Shown here piece after piece: positions 1 to 9,399 of a stretch of DNA of 40,812 nt. Both the position numbers and the translations under genes were made by a program. Numbering within the stretch: position 1 is the stretch's first letter; every line of letters begins with the position of its first letter. The notes beneath the pieces were generated by a model, which ran no database searches, was not told the DNA's origin, and saw only the letters and a program-made list of their open reading frames with translations. This DNA comes from Cylindrobasidium torrendii FP15055 ss-10 (lineage: Eukaryota > Basidiomycota > Agaricomycetes > Agaricales > Physalacriaceae), in assembly GCA_000934385.1 (NCBI GenBank), contig KN880651.1, positions 1 through 40,812 of the forward strand. Reading direction: 5' to 3'.

Positions 1-29
1 TACTGTCTATGAATGTTCACCCGACACCG
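1..29. repeat. Left terminal inverted repeat of the transposon
   Basis: The 29 nt starting TACTGTCTATGAATG are the exact reverse complement of positions 3269-3297. The first TA is probably the duplicated target and the element proper begins CTGTC. Similarity to the other end stops at position 29. Confidence 0.93.
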
Positions 30-100
30 TCACGCATCACGGAGGCCCGGTGTCGTGTCCAAAAGTAACGGTGTCACGGCAGAATTCATCGACGGGTGTC
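23..100. repeat. Left subterminal GTGTC motif cluster
   Basis: Five copies of GTGTC/GACAC lie at 23-27, 50-54, 55-59, 71-75 and 96-100, often within GGTGTCACGG or GGTGTC contexts. A matching cluster sits at the other end. Such subterminal arrays often bind transposase; that role here is inferred. Confidence 0.65.
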
Positions 101-188
101 CTTCTGGATATCGTGACATCAAAAAATCCAAATAAAATCGCGAAAAATTCAAATAAACTCGCAAAAAATCTGTTTCTACAGAACAAGG

Positions 189-3099
189 CTAAGAAATCGT
201 AGGTATAAGTATACCATCATTATCGTATGCCATAAGATCCTCCTCATTTGTATCGACTGCCCCAAACCCCCCATCAAATCTCACAGCCTCCCGATGTGAA
301 AGATACTGAGTCGTCTGTGTGAATTCCGTCCCCAGTTCGACACCCAGCGCTTCCTGCACGATCGCATGCAGCGGCACGTCAACATCATCCTGCATCTCGT
401 CCAGCTGCGACAGCTCCTCGGCAACAAGAGCACGGTCTGGGCTGTCTACAGGGTCCTCCGGTAGCTTATCCACATGGACAACACCAACACGCTGAAATAT
501 CTCATCATGGAGTTCCTGGTGAGCCCGTAGATACTGCGCCAGGAGTTTTTGAGTATCAGGGCTTGTCAGGCAGTCGCCTGAAAGGTTGAGACCGTTTGCT
601 GAGCATTTCTGCCAGGCCTGTACATAAATGAGTATGCAGAAAGAGGAAAGACAAAGAGAAGCGAACCTTCTTCACAAGGGAATGCCCAGGCTTGGTTTGC
701 ATAAATTCATACACTTTAACCAAGCCGCGCACTGATGCGTCTCGGAGCTCCCCAATTCCGCTTGGTACCTTGAAGTCCTCAGGACGTACACCTTGCGCAA
801 CCTGCTTGCGCTGCTCTCCAATCATGAATTCGAAGAGCTCTTGCTTAAGCTGATGCTTAATGACCCGCTGGAGGCCGACATCGGCTGGTTGGAAGACACC
901 AGTACAATTGGCAGGGATATAAATGAGGATAATTTCTGGATGGTTGTCGAAGATGAACGTCCGGAAGTTCTTGCTCAGATGAACGGGGTACGCATCGATG
1001 AGGAGAATGGCCGGGTGATCGCGAGGGATTGTCGGATCAGCAGCGAGAACGGCATCCCTCCAGGGGACGACAATGTTCTCCACGTACTCTCTCATCGTCT
1101 TTAGCGTGCTGAAATGGCTGCGCTTGCTCGTCTCGGATTTTGCGAACGTGAAGTCAAATCCATACGCCTTGGCCTCTTGCATTCCGGCTGCCGATTCACT
1201 GGGTAGCGACCTAGCAGACTGTCCGCCCCAGACACTCTGAAAGGGCAAAAAGTCGCCGTCTGCAGTGCTGGATACGCAAACAGTGAACGCACGCTTTTCA
1301 TCTTTTGCCTGGACATCAACCTGGCGTGATCCGGCTTCTTCGAGGGTAGAGGACGTGTTTGGGAGGATGAACATCCCTTGCTGGTCCATGTTAATGAGGA
1401 GCTACGCACCAGTGAGAAATGCTCGAAAATAAGAGGATTGGCTGACCTTTTTACAGCCACCTTGCCATTTCAAAACATACACCAGACGAAATATTGTGGC
1501 CTCGCATTGGTCTTCCCAATTGCCCGGAATATGCGCGGCGGCCCTTGTACCCTTTCGTATTGCCCAGTTCAGGTTGGACTCCAAGAACTGTCGCGTGAAT
1601 CTCTCGGAGCATTTGAATCGAGCTGTCAAGATTTCTGGTGCTCGGACTTCGATAATGGCAAGCATTGTTGCGCGTGCAAGTGGAGGAAGGATAGGAATTT
1701 TGCTGGCTCGGTATGATTTCAGAACTCGAAGGATCTCGGTTTTGACCTCGGGATGCACATCCAGGACACCCGCGCGCCCCTGCCCATTCACTGCCCGACC
1801 CTTCTTGACATTGGCCAAAGTCTCTTCGGTCCACTCCTTCCGTCCCCGCTTCATCCACTTGTGGATGCGTCCCTTGTCAAGATGGGGGAATAGCGCATGC
1901 GAGACGGGGTTGTCCTTCAAAATTCGGGCAGCTTTTGCTGAGCTCCAATCCGCCTGAATTACCGCTGCTACGATCCAAGCCCAAAGCAAAGGGTGATAGT
2001 AATTTGTGTACTTTGCTCGGCCCTGTACAGCGCCGCCATTCTTGCCATTTCGTTGCGCGCGCCAGTCGCGCCCAGGACGCGAGGCAGCGACAACATCAAC
2101 TCCCAGTTCAGCAACAGCACGCCTGGTGGCGGCCCCGGCCTGCGCGCCATGACGAAGCGCATCGTTCACTGACACCAGCTCATCCTCCCCAACGTCTGCT
2201 CTTTGTGCACGGTCACGCTCGCGTTTCCGTCGCTGACGGTCAGCAGCCTGCTGTCGTTCCTTCTCGATTTTCGCCTGCTTGCGATCCACCTGCCTGGCAA
2301 ACTCATCGTCACGACGGTCTGCGATCAAGCTAAACTCCCTCTTCAGCCGTGCGTCCTTGTCTTCTTTTGACTCGGGCTGACGCCAGGCGCCCAAGGTTGT
2401 CTGTCGGGTCGACGCAAGCCCCAGTTTGGGTACTAGTGGACTCGGAGTGGGTTTGAAGCTAGGCAGTGGTGGGGGAAAAGGCAGTGGAGGGATGGAGGAT
2501 GCAGACGAGATTCCGGGCATGTCACTGTCGGCATCATCCAAGACGATAGGTTCTGCTTCAATGCCGCGGGCAGAAGGAGCAGGGAGTGGCGGACACTCAG
2601 AGTCGTCGTCTGAATCCAGAATAATATAACGTCTCTTGCTTGGAACTTGCGCGATATCGGACAAGGAGTCTTCGTCTGTGCAAGTAGCAACGTCTGCCTT
2701 GCGCTTTGCCATCTTCCTCGCCCCAGCATTCTTAGCAGCGACAATCAGCCGTGTGAGCCAAGTATCGTTGAAAGCTTCCTGCTCCGATGGGGACATTTTC
2801 TTGAAATGCTGTTTGATAATCTGAATGAGCTCCTCGAGACCACTGCCGCGTTCCCTGAGCATAATATCAGGATTTGCCCATGTCTTGAAGGTAATTTCGA
2901 GAGCGTGCCCAAGAGCAGCAAAGGAGCCGCCTTCTTCAAGCCGTTCCAAGTTGATAGAGATTGGATAAGCATGTGGATTGTCGGGCAGTGTAGAAGGAAG
3001 ACCACAAAACAGGTCGCGCAAATAATCAATACGCCCAATGAGTTGCTGAGGCGGGCCGTTTGAGGGTCGGGGAGGTTTTGTCGAGCGCCCTTTCGGCAT
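189..3099 (-). CDS. DDE-type transposase (pogo-like), three exons, intact
   Basis: Exons 3099-1447, 1401-667 and 617-189 join in frame into about 938 residues. The introns are 45 and 49 nt, GT-AG, phase 0. The N-terminal third is Ser/Pro-rich and basic with a charged coiled-coil-like stretch (KREFSLIADRRDDEF region). The middle (about 370-530) looks like helix-turn-helix DNA-binding sequence with a GRIHKWMKRGRKEW motif. The C-terminal half is a DDE_1 catalytic core: Asp557 in NMDQQG, Asp687 in LLIDAYP and Asp725 in QPADVGLQ, so a DDD triad with 37 residues between the last two. The C-terminal tail is acidic. The gene would cut and reinsert its own element. The start is the first ATG after the frame opens, 196 nt inside the right end. 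No internal stop or frameshift was seen, which suggests recent activity. Confidence 0.88.
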
Positions 3100-3185
3100 T
3101 GTGGTTGTACGAGATGTAAAATTTAAGCTTTCTACACTCAGCTACTTGGCACTACGTAGTACAAACTTTGTTAGTCACCGCCACA

Positions 3186-3275
3186 GTGTCCATTTAGGGA
3201 CACTGTCACGGATCACAAAGCCTCAGTGTCCTTTGGCGCGGCCGGACCCGGGTGTCACGGTCACCCCCCGGTGTC
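3186..3275. repeat. Right subterminal GTGTC motif cluster
   Basis: Five copies of GTGTC/GACAC at 3186-3190, 3199-3203, 3226-3230, 3252-3256 and 3271-3275 mirror the left cluster, although the surrounding sequence is not an extended inverted repeat. Likely transposase-binding sites (inference). Confidence 0.65.
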
Positions 3276-3297
3276 GGGTGAACATTCATAGACAGTA
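3269..3297. repeat. Right terminal inverted repeat of the transposon
   Basis: This is the reverse complement of positions 1-29 with no mismatch, ending CATAGACAGTA. The final TA is the probable target-site duplication. Unique sequence starts at 3298. Confidence 0.93.
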
Positions 3298-3383
3298 TGG
3301 AGCGGCCGATGTGTATCAAGTTGAGTATGGTAAAGTAGTTTGCAAATAACAGTAATGTATAGAGTAGCTTGTTGGTTCAGTAT

Positions 3384-4916
3384 CTACAAAGCCGTGCAGT
3401 TAGACGAAGTCCTGAGCAACTGATTACTCCCATCCAGACGATCCGCGGAAACCTCTTGTAGTGTTGCAAGCTCAATCTCTTCTCCGTTTGCCTTCTCCAT
3501 GTTGATGGCGTCCAGACACGGCGCCTGAAATATTTCTCTTGTGTAGACCAGCTGCACTGTCTTTGCACTGATGCACACCCACAGAAGCATAACACCTGCC
3601 CCGTATACCGAGCCCAATATACGAAGGAACGCTGAGTCAAACGTCTTAGCCATACCAATGGTATGGATTGCGTATACGCCCTAAAGAGGCAGTTGGTGAG
3701 TGAGAGACGATCAGGCTACGAATGAGGGCTTACGTTCGGGAATACAAGTCCCCAGACTTGCACTTTGAAGGGAATGGGTCCTCTACGAAGAGCATGTTGG
3801 ATGCCGAGGAAGGCGAACAGAACCCACATCGTACAGAGCGCCCATAGGTAGAACGATATGCAAACACAAACCGCATGCACAATATGCCCGATACCCTGTC
3901 CTCCTAAAAACTCGGATGTTGAACCCAACTTGGGGATATAATCACGGAAAAACCGGCCGGTGAGCAGGATTGAATACCCTGCTTGACCAGTAGGTCCCAA
4001 GGGGAGAAAGACAGAGACCGCGCCGAGCCCGGGTGGAATGCCATGGACGACGAGGCGGTAGTGATAGACGGTGAGAATCATCATGGCTAGCGTGAAACCA
4101 GCAGAGTTCATGAAGACAGACACGGCGGTGGTAATGAGGGCGTGCTCAGGACTGAACTGGTGTAGCGCGGAGGCCAGAACGCCTCCAGAGGATGACGCGA
4201 CAATTAAAGTGACCACTGGGAGTAGCCATATCGCAGTCATTGCTTCGAGACTATGCGTGTGTAGGATTTTCCTGCAACCCCAAAGGTTAGCTTCGCGTCG
4301 CCAGCGTTCCAAATAAGGACCGACATCATATGCAGGATGCCCCAGCAGCAAGAAAACGAGACTGCGACGTCGACCCACCACAGCGCCCACAGCACATAAA
4401 GGAAGGTCTTGCCTCCAACGCCGTAGTGCTCGTTGACCAATGGGACGCTGACCGTAAGGATAGTGGCGAAGCCCATAGGAAAGGTGCCCGTAAACATACT
4501 TTGCGCAGGGTGGCTACTCATGATAAACCAAATGTCTGGCCATGTAGTATATCGCACGATAGAGATCGCAGAGAAGAGCAAGAAGAGGCCAATATTCAAC
4601 AGCAGGAATATGAGAGACATGACTTTCATGCCAGGCATATCGCTGCCATAAGGGTATGAATTGAAGAGGATGCTGATGGAGCCAGTCCCTGCCCCATTGT
4701 CAGAGTGGTTCTTTGCATACAGCTTAACCGAAGCCTAGACGGACCCATATTCACCGCGAACCATGCTGGTGCGAAATTCCTGGGATAGCCTGATTCAGAC
4801 TGCTGTGGTGCGAAAAGGAAAAAAAGAGGAAAGTCCCACCTAACCACATCTTTCATGCTTCTGGTACGGTGGGTAGTGTCGGAGCCCATGGGGGCTAAAT
4901 GAGAGCCTGCAGCCAT
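3384..4916 (-). CDS. SSU1: SSU1/Mae1-type transporter (TDT family)
   Basis: Exons 4916-4745, 4688-4325, 4271-3734 and 3680-3384 give about 456 residues. The protein has the tellurite-resistance/dicarboxylate transporter pattern: NFAPAWFAVNMGTGSISILF at the start of the first membrane helix, YTTWPDIW after helix 2, HSLEAMTAIWLLPVVT in the middle and GLVFPNGVYAIHTIGMA near the last helices, with about ten hydrophobic segments in all. In fungi this family exports sulfite (SSU1) or imports malate (Mae1); the FPNGVY region and overall pattern fit the sulfite efflux group better, but substrate is not proven. It acts in the plasma membrane. A 42-nt pyrimidine-rich segment at 4844-4803 has intron borders and keeps frame whether spliced (442 residues) or not. 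The gene is divergent from the 5028 gene with only 111 nt between start codons. Confidence 0.85.
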
Positions 4917-5027
4917 AATTTTCGTAATTAATTCTGCCCATTTGATACGATCGATGATGTCAATAAAGATACAGGCTTGCCTCCTGCCCTCACACTCTCT
5001 TCTTCTCCCGCTTGGACGTATCACGAC
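4917..5027. promoter_or_regulatory. Short divergent promoter, SSU1-like / unknown gene
   Basis: Only 111 nt separate the two start codons, so both 5' UTRs and promoters must overlap here or reach into the neighbouring genes. The segment is AT-rich in its left half (TTTTCGTAATTAATTC) and pyrimidine-rich on the plus strand next to the 5028 ATG (CTCTCTTCTTCTCCCG). No clear TATA box was seen. Confidence 0.5.
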
Positions 5028-6824
5028 ATGGGTTTCTTCCGCCTTGGAAACCTTTCTCGAGCCTCGCTCAATGCTGGCACCGCCGACAACAAGGCGAGCG
5101 TAGAACTGCCGCGCACTTCGACATCCGACGCCGCCCCCGCTGTGGCCAAACTCGAGCCCATTGGGGAGCCTGAGGCCATTCCCAGCGACACCGAACAAAG
5201 CGAAGAACCGCCATTGCCTGTCGCTGCTCCAGAAACACTGAACGCATCAGTGGAGAACAAGGAGAATATCGCCAAGCAGCCCGCCCGGCGATTCTCTATT
5301 TCCCTATGGCGGCACAAGGGCGCATTGACCGCCACTGAAGAGCACGAGAAGGAGCACGACGCCAAGGCGGCTCTTTCCAAGCACCGTGTCCTGGCGTCCA
5401 ACGCGGATAGGAAGGCGCAAGAGACAGCATACGTTGTACGCGATCTCATTATTGGGCCCGCCGCATCGAAGCCCAAGGTTGCCAAAGTTACCGCGAAGCC
5501 ACAGCTTAGCCGAGTCAAATCGCAGCTGATGAAGCCCAAATCTGCCAACAAGGTCATCGCCCATCTCCGTGACCTCTCTGTCGACGAAGCCCAAGCCGAC
5601 AAACCTCGCTCACGCCCTGGCTTCCCTATCCACGCCGTCTGTCTCCAACACACCGATGAGGAGGAGAATACGTTGAACTTCCGTCGTCTTCACGACCATG
5701 CGGCTGGAGGCGAGCAGTCAGATAGTGAGCGTGGGGTAGACTTTTCGTTCCCGAGCGTCTCTTCTGCCCCACTCGACAAGCTCGCCGCCGTCTTCAATGA
5801 AATGCGCATCGTTGACCTCATTCTTACACCAGACTTTGGGCTCGGACAGCCTGCAGATGGGCCTGGCATTCTCGCAGGCGCTCTCCCCACTGCAGAAGCT
5901 GTTATGAATGGCATCACCGAGATTACTCCCCAGCTTGTGGCTCTTGGTTACGCGACGGGCAAGGCAATATCGGCGGACCATACTGGTAGCTTTCTTGTCC
6001 ACTATGTTCTCTGATCGCTCACCACTCTTTCAGGCATTTACCCCCCTCTCGATCGCATGTCTGTCTTCACCTGTAAGTTGCGCCATATACATACCTCCTC
6101 CGTCTAATGCCCCGTAGATTGGTGGGGACTTGAGCTGGCTCTTCCTCCTCCCTCCTTGAAGTACCTTGGGGTACGTCAAATTCTCCTTAAGCTGAGTCGA
6201 CAACTTGCTCAATGATTTGGCAGAGTGTTCATTCTATAACCGGTGCCGTTGTCAACTTCCTGTCTGCCGTCGCCCTCGTCAACAACGGTGTACGGGAAAT
6301 CCTGCCCTTTGTTCGGTATATATCCCAGTTCATCGACTTCGAGTTCAACGCGGTGAAGGGGCAAGATAAAGGCAAAGGTGTTGTCTGCGCGGCGACTTGG
6401 ATCATGCCAGCCGCAATGGTGCGCATTTGCAAATGCTTTGTGACCCATTCTCATATATTTGCAGGTCCCTCGACCATGGGACTTTCCCGCACCTCCAGCG
6501 TCTGTGGTTCTCACGCCGCCCAAGTTGCTCAAGGTAGAGGAAACCGACGAAACGGAGAAAGTCGCCGTTCCTGAGGCCGTCGATGATGATGCCGTTATGA
6601 AGCCAGTTAGCGATGCCGTCGATCCTATCAACGCAACGCCCGGAACGCCTACAGATGCCCCCGACAAGTCGCCCGACGTTAAGCCGGCTCCTTCTTCACC
6701 GCCGCTATCCAGCCCTCCCCATGAAACCCCAGCCCCCTCTGTAATGATCCCCGCACCCATCCATATTGGTATACCTTTGGAGAGCCTTTCTATCGAGGCT
6801 GCCAATCATGAAGCGTTTCGCTAA
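5028..6824 (+). CDS. Conserved basidiomycete protein of unknown function
   Basis: Five exons, 5028-5985, 6034-6072, 6118-6170, 6224-6418 and 6465-6824, give about 534 residues. I recognise a fungal family but not a function. The N-terminal 300 residues are polar, Ala/Glu/Lys-rich and probably disordered. The conserved part begins at about residue 250 (PLDKLAAVFNEMRIVDLILT), continues through GIYPPLDRMSVFTYWW and SVHSITGAVVNFLSAVALVN, and ends VPRPWDFPAPP. The helix-rich GAVVNFLSAVALVNNGVREI segment is hydrophobic but short for a membrane anchor. The tail is Pro/Ser/Asp-rich. All splice junctions are GT-AG and phase-consistent. The conserved pieces lie on three separate exons, which supports the model. 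It may share a promoter with the SSU1-like gene. Confidence 0.75.
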
Positions 6825-7643
6825 TCAGACCTCTTGTCTTATATGTTCCCAGTCTGCATGTCCTTATACCGCGACCCTTCCACCTGTATGCGCGTCGCTT
6901 TCTCAACGATGCCGTCCCACGACTCTCGCATGACCCACGACCCTTGATGATTGTACCCACACGAAATCGGATTACCTCTTTTTATTCATACCTATTGGCA
7001 TATATACCATAATTTGTATCTCTTGCCATTGTACCACGTGCATTGGACGCACAACAACGATACCACCGAACCCAGCTCGTGTTGTTGGAGTTGGTCTTCG
7101 AACTTCTTTCTACGAGATCTACTCCACCAGAGGAGGAATTGAGGAGGAAGCGCCGAAGTAGCTGTCCGACACGTTTGTGTGGAGCGCCGCTTCGACCCTT
7201 CTGTGTCAATGTGTTGCTCGATTGCTGCAAAGTTCATTGTTCCCAATTTGGTATATATTTCGGCATTTGTAGATCTGCCTCGAGCTCACGGCCAAACTTG
7301 TGACCAGTCTGTGAGTGCCATCCCTGTGCGCTCGATGGATTTGGTCATAGGGCTAGTCTGGTGAGGGATTCTGGAGTACCACCGACACAAAGGATCACAA
7401 AGGACGTGTTGTCGAGTTTGAGCTTCAGGGCTGGCACGGATACTGGGAGACACATCCGACGTCGGTCTCGGCAGGGGCTCTTTCAATTATGTCTCGGACG
7501 ACAGAAAAACAACGGATCTCGGAGGTCCAAGCTGAGGCTCGCGAGACAAGCGGACAACAAGCGGAGTTAGGGGATGGTAGTTATGGTACGCCAAAAATCG
7601 TACCCAAAACAGCATGCCTGGGATCCCGTGAGTGCTTGGCTAT
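6825..7643. other. Intergenic, no gene seen
   Basis: This holds the 3' UTR of the preceding gene and the region downstream of the minus-strand tRNA. Open frames here are short, have no family resemblance and are not joined by good splice sites. Confidence 0.5.
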
Positions 7644-7649
7644 AAAAAA
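7644..7649 (-). terminator. RNA polymerase III terminator of tRNA-Lys
   Basis: Six A on the plus strand, so TTTTTT on the tRNA strand, 17 nt after the mature tRNA 3' end. This is the usual Pol III stop signal. Confidence 0.8.
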
Positions 7650-7666
7650 GAGTCGAAAACTTGATA

Positions 7667-7755
7667 GCCCACCGCGAGGGTCGAACTCGCAGCCTTCAGA
7701 TGCCCTGCCTATGGTCGTAAGAGTCTGACGCTCTATCCGATTGAGCTAGGCGGGC
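7667..7755 (-). tRNA. tRNA-Lys(CUU) with a 16-nt intron
   Basis: Read on the minus strand, the 7-bp acceptor stem pairs GCCCGCC with GGTGGGC (one G-U). The D arm is GCTC..GAGC and the anticodon stem TCAGA/TCTGA. The loop C-T-CTT-A-A has anticodon CTT, and the T arm GCGAG-TTCGACC-CTCGC carries the B-box. The loop is interrupted between bases 37 and 38 by 16 nt at 7717-7702, the canonical site for the tRNA splicing endonuclease. Mature length is 73 nt before CCA addition. Confidence 0.95.
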
Positions 7756-7937
7756 TGTTTAGAAGTTCCAGGCACGCAATCAACGGCCGCGCCACACTGA
7801 GATGGAACATTGCTTTCACGACCTCCCTCCAAAATGAATACATTTACTATACAACAGTTACATGGCCTTGCGGCGCTGAGATTCGAGCTACCGTCTACTG
7901 TGTGGTGACGACACTGTCCGCTTCTGAAATGCGGAAA

Positions 7938-8321
7938 TCAGAAGGGTGCGCTACTAGTGCTTTGAATATGCCAACCGATGTGCTTGATGATGTCTTCTTC
8001 GCTATCTTTGAAGGAGCCGGATTGGAATAGCTGGAGCTGGTTCGGGGTAACCTTTGCCGTCACGGCCTGCCAAAGTTATCAGCTGCGTTTGAACACGGCA
8101 GGGGGAAAGTCGAGGCTCACAGAAATAAGACTGTGTTCATGCACCACTTCTCCGCCTGGGGGAGATGTGAGTGGATGGCACTAGAATAGAAGAAGCAGGA
8201 AAAAGGAAAGCGGACCTCCAGTGTTGACTGTGCCAAGGAACTTGGATATCTGATCCTTGGAGACACCGTCCTTGAAGGTGATGATATATTCTACGGACGA
8301 GATTGTGGGTCGAGAGGACAT
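7938..8321 (-). CDS. Small I9-type (subtilisin propeptide-like) proteinase inhibitor
   Basis: Three small exons, 8321-8216, 8155-8121 and 8066-7938, give 89 residues. Introns are 60 and 54 nt, GT-AG, in consistent phase, and the second has a good GCTGATAAC branch site. The protein shows the I9 fold signature: EYIITFKDGVSKDQISKFL at the start, GGEVVHEHSLISAVTAKVTP in the middle and NQLQLFQSG after it. Fungal free-standing I9 proteins such as yeast Pbi2 and Pleurotus inhibitors block vacuolar or extracellular subtilisin-like proteases. No signal peptide is visible, so a cytosolic or vacuolar role is likelier. The C-terminal end (IIKHIGWHIQ) departs from the usual IEPDG-type ending. An ATG farther upstream in frame would add about 55 unlikely residues. 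The gene would be missed by any single-frame ORF search. Confidence 0.8.
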
Positions 8322-9151
8322 CGAGACTGGAAAGCACATTACGGTTGGACATTCTGAGCAGAGTGCGATGGAACGTTCGGGTGAGGATGGTGGGAGTGGG
8401 ATGCAGGGGACGATAAGATCATGACGCGTTTCTGGTCTGGCCAGTGGCTCGCAACGTTCCCAAAAAAGGCGCGAGCATGAGGTCATTTACGCAGTGTGGC
8501 GCATTTCATGAAAGGTCAATGGTTTATCCTGCTGTACCTGTATCTCTGTATGCGGAATGTCCTCCCCCACGAAATCACAGCCACCACACAAGAATCAGCG
8601 GGGAAGTGCAGTGAGAAGCGAAGCAGAGAAAGAAAAGATGGCGAAGCGTGAGAGTCGAACTCGTGAGTTGGAACAAGGATTCCCCACGAATAAAATTGCC
8701 TTGTCTCATGTGGAGGGGAGCTTTGAAAGTGAAGAACTAGAATTCTTGGCGATGAAAGGATTGGAGAAGGACCCTGCCGTCTTGTCGAGCGACGTGTGCG
8801 GAGATGTTGGTACACATTCAGGATATCGCCTATTTCTTTTCCCGGAAGTGGGGCACCACGGGGAATGAATAGTAACTTTGATGCCCACCCGGCAGCGTCT
8901 ATTTTTTACCCCAGCGTTGGCCTCGATAGCCACCCCTCTTTTTTTTGGGTCCGCCTGCTTGTCGCCGAGACAGAGTGCGAAGGAGGCCAAGGCGGATGTA
9001 GGTTATGGGTATCACTGGGATCCTGTGTTCGACAGGAATAGCGTCGGTGAGCGGACGAGTGCGAATTCAGACGCTGGTCAAAAAATCAGCTATTCTGTAA
9101 CAATGTGGGCATCGGTCCGGGGACTCCAATCACCTTGGCAAAGTGGTGTTC
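8322..9151. other. Intergenic, no gene seen
   Basis: Between the divergent I9 inhibitor and sugar transporter. Short open frames on both strands lack codon bias, splice partners and family resemblance. The right part is the distal promoter of the transporter. Confidence 0.5.
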
Positions 9152-9159
9152 TGACGTCA
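9152..9159. promoter_or_regulatory. CRE/ATF-type palindrome TGACGTCA
   Basis: A perfect TGACGTCA lies 58 nt upstream of the TATA box of the sugar transporter, with CCAAT at 9126-9130 just before it. CREB/ATF-type bZIP factors bind this motif in fungi; use here is inferred from position. Confidence 0.5.
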
Positions 9160-9216
9160 GAGGGTCCTTGTTCTCTTCCCCCGTATGGAATGACCAGGGA
9201 CGGCTTCTAATGCCGA

Positions 9217-9224
9217 TATAAATA
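9217..9224 (+). promoter_or_regulatory. TATA box of sugar transporter gene
   Basis: TATAAATA 176 nt upstream of the ATG at 9400, followed by a pyrimidine-rich leader (CTTCTTCTG, TTTTTTGTTTTTTT). Most genes in this window lack such a box, so it suggests strong or inducible transcription. Confidence 0.65.
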
Positions 9225-9399
9225 GTCAATGGAGCAGCGCAAACGATTCCCCCGTCCTTCTTCTGCAGTTGTTTCTCCCGCTGGTTCTGAGCGGTGCAGT
9301 CAACTCTGTCGTCCTCGACCCCGTACCCCACGCCTGCCTTAGGTTGAGCTTCCCCGCAATCTCCTCCCCGCGTTTGCACTTCTTTTTTGTTTTTTTGCC

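Larger units (their letters stand above)
1..3297. mobile_element. Complete Tc1/mariner-pogo-like DNA transposon
   Basis: The stretch is bounded by 29-nt perfect inverted repeats that begin and end with TA, which fits a TA target-site duplication around an element of about 3.29 kb. Inside is one minus-strand transposase gene with three exons and no frame break. Both ends carry clustered GTGTC motifs. TA targets and a DDE_1-type catalytic core place it near the pogo/Fot1 branch of Tc1/mariner. The window starts exactly at the left edge, so the left flank cannot be seen. The right edge lies 86 nt from the stop codon of the SSU1-like gene. Seen: ends, repeats, open frame. Inferred: it may still be mobile. 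Confidence 0.9.

Noticed and set aside
1378..2333. Plus-strand frames inside the transposon
   Set aside because: They are antisense shadows of the transposase exons, with no family content.
8640..8700. tRNA-like T arm (GAGTTCGACTC on the minus strand)
   Set aside because: Only three of five stem pairs form and no acceptor, D or anticodon arm can be built around it.
8557..8868. 103-codon plus-strand frame starting MSSPTKSQPP
   Set aside because: Highly charged with no conserved pattern, no introns and no neighbouring exon; looks like a chance frame.
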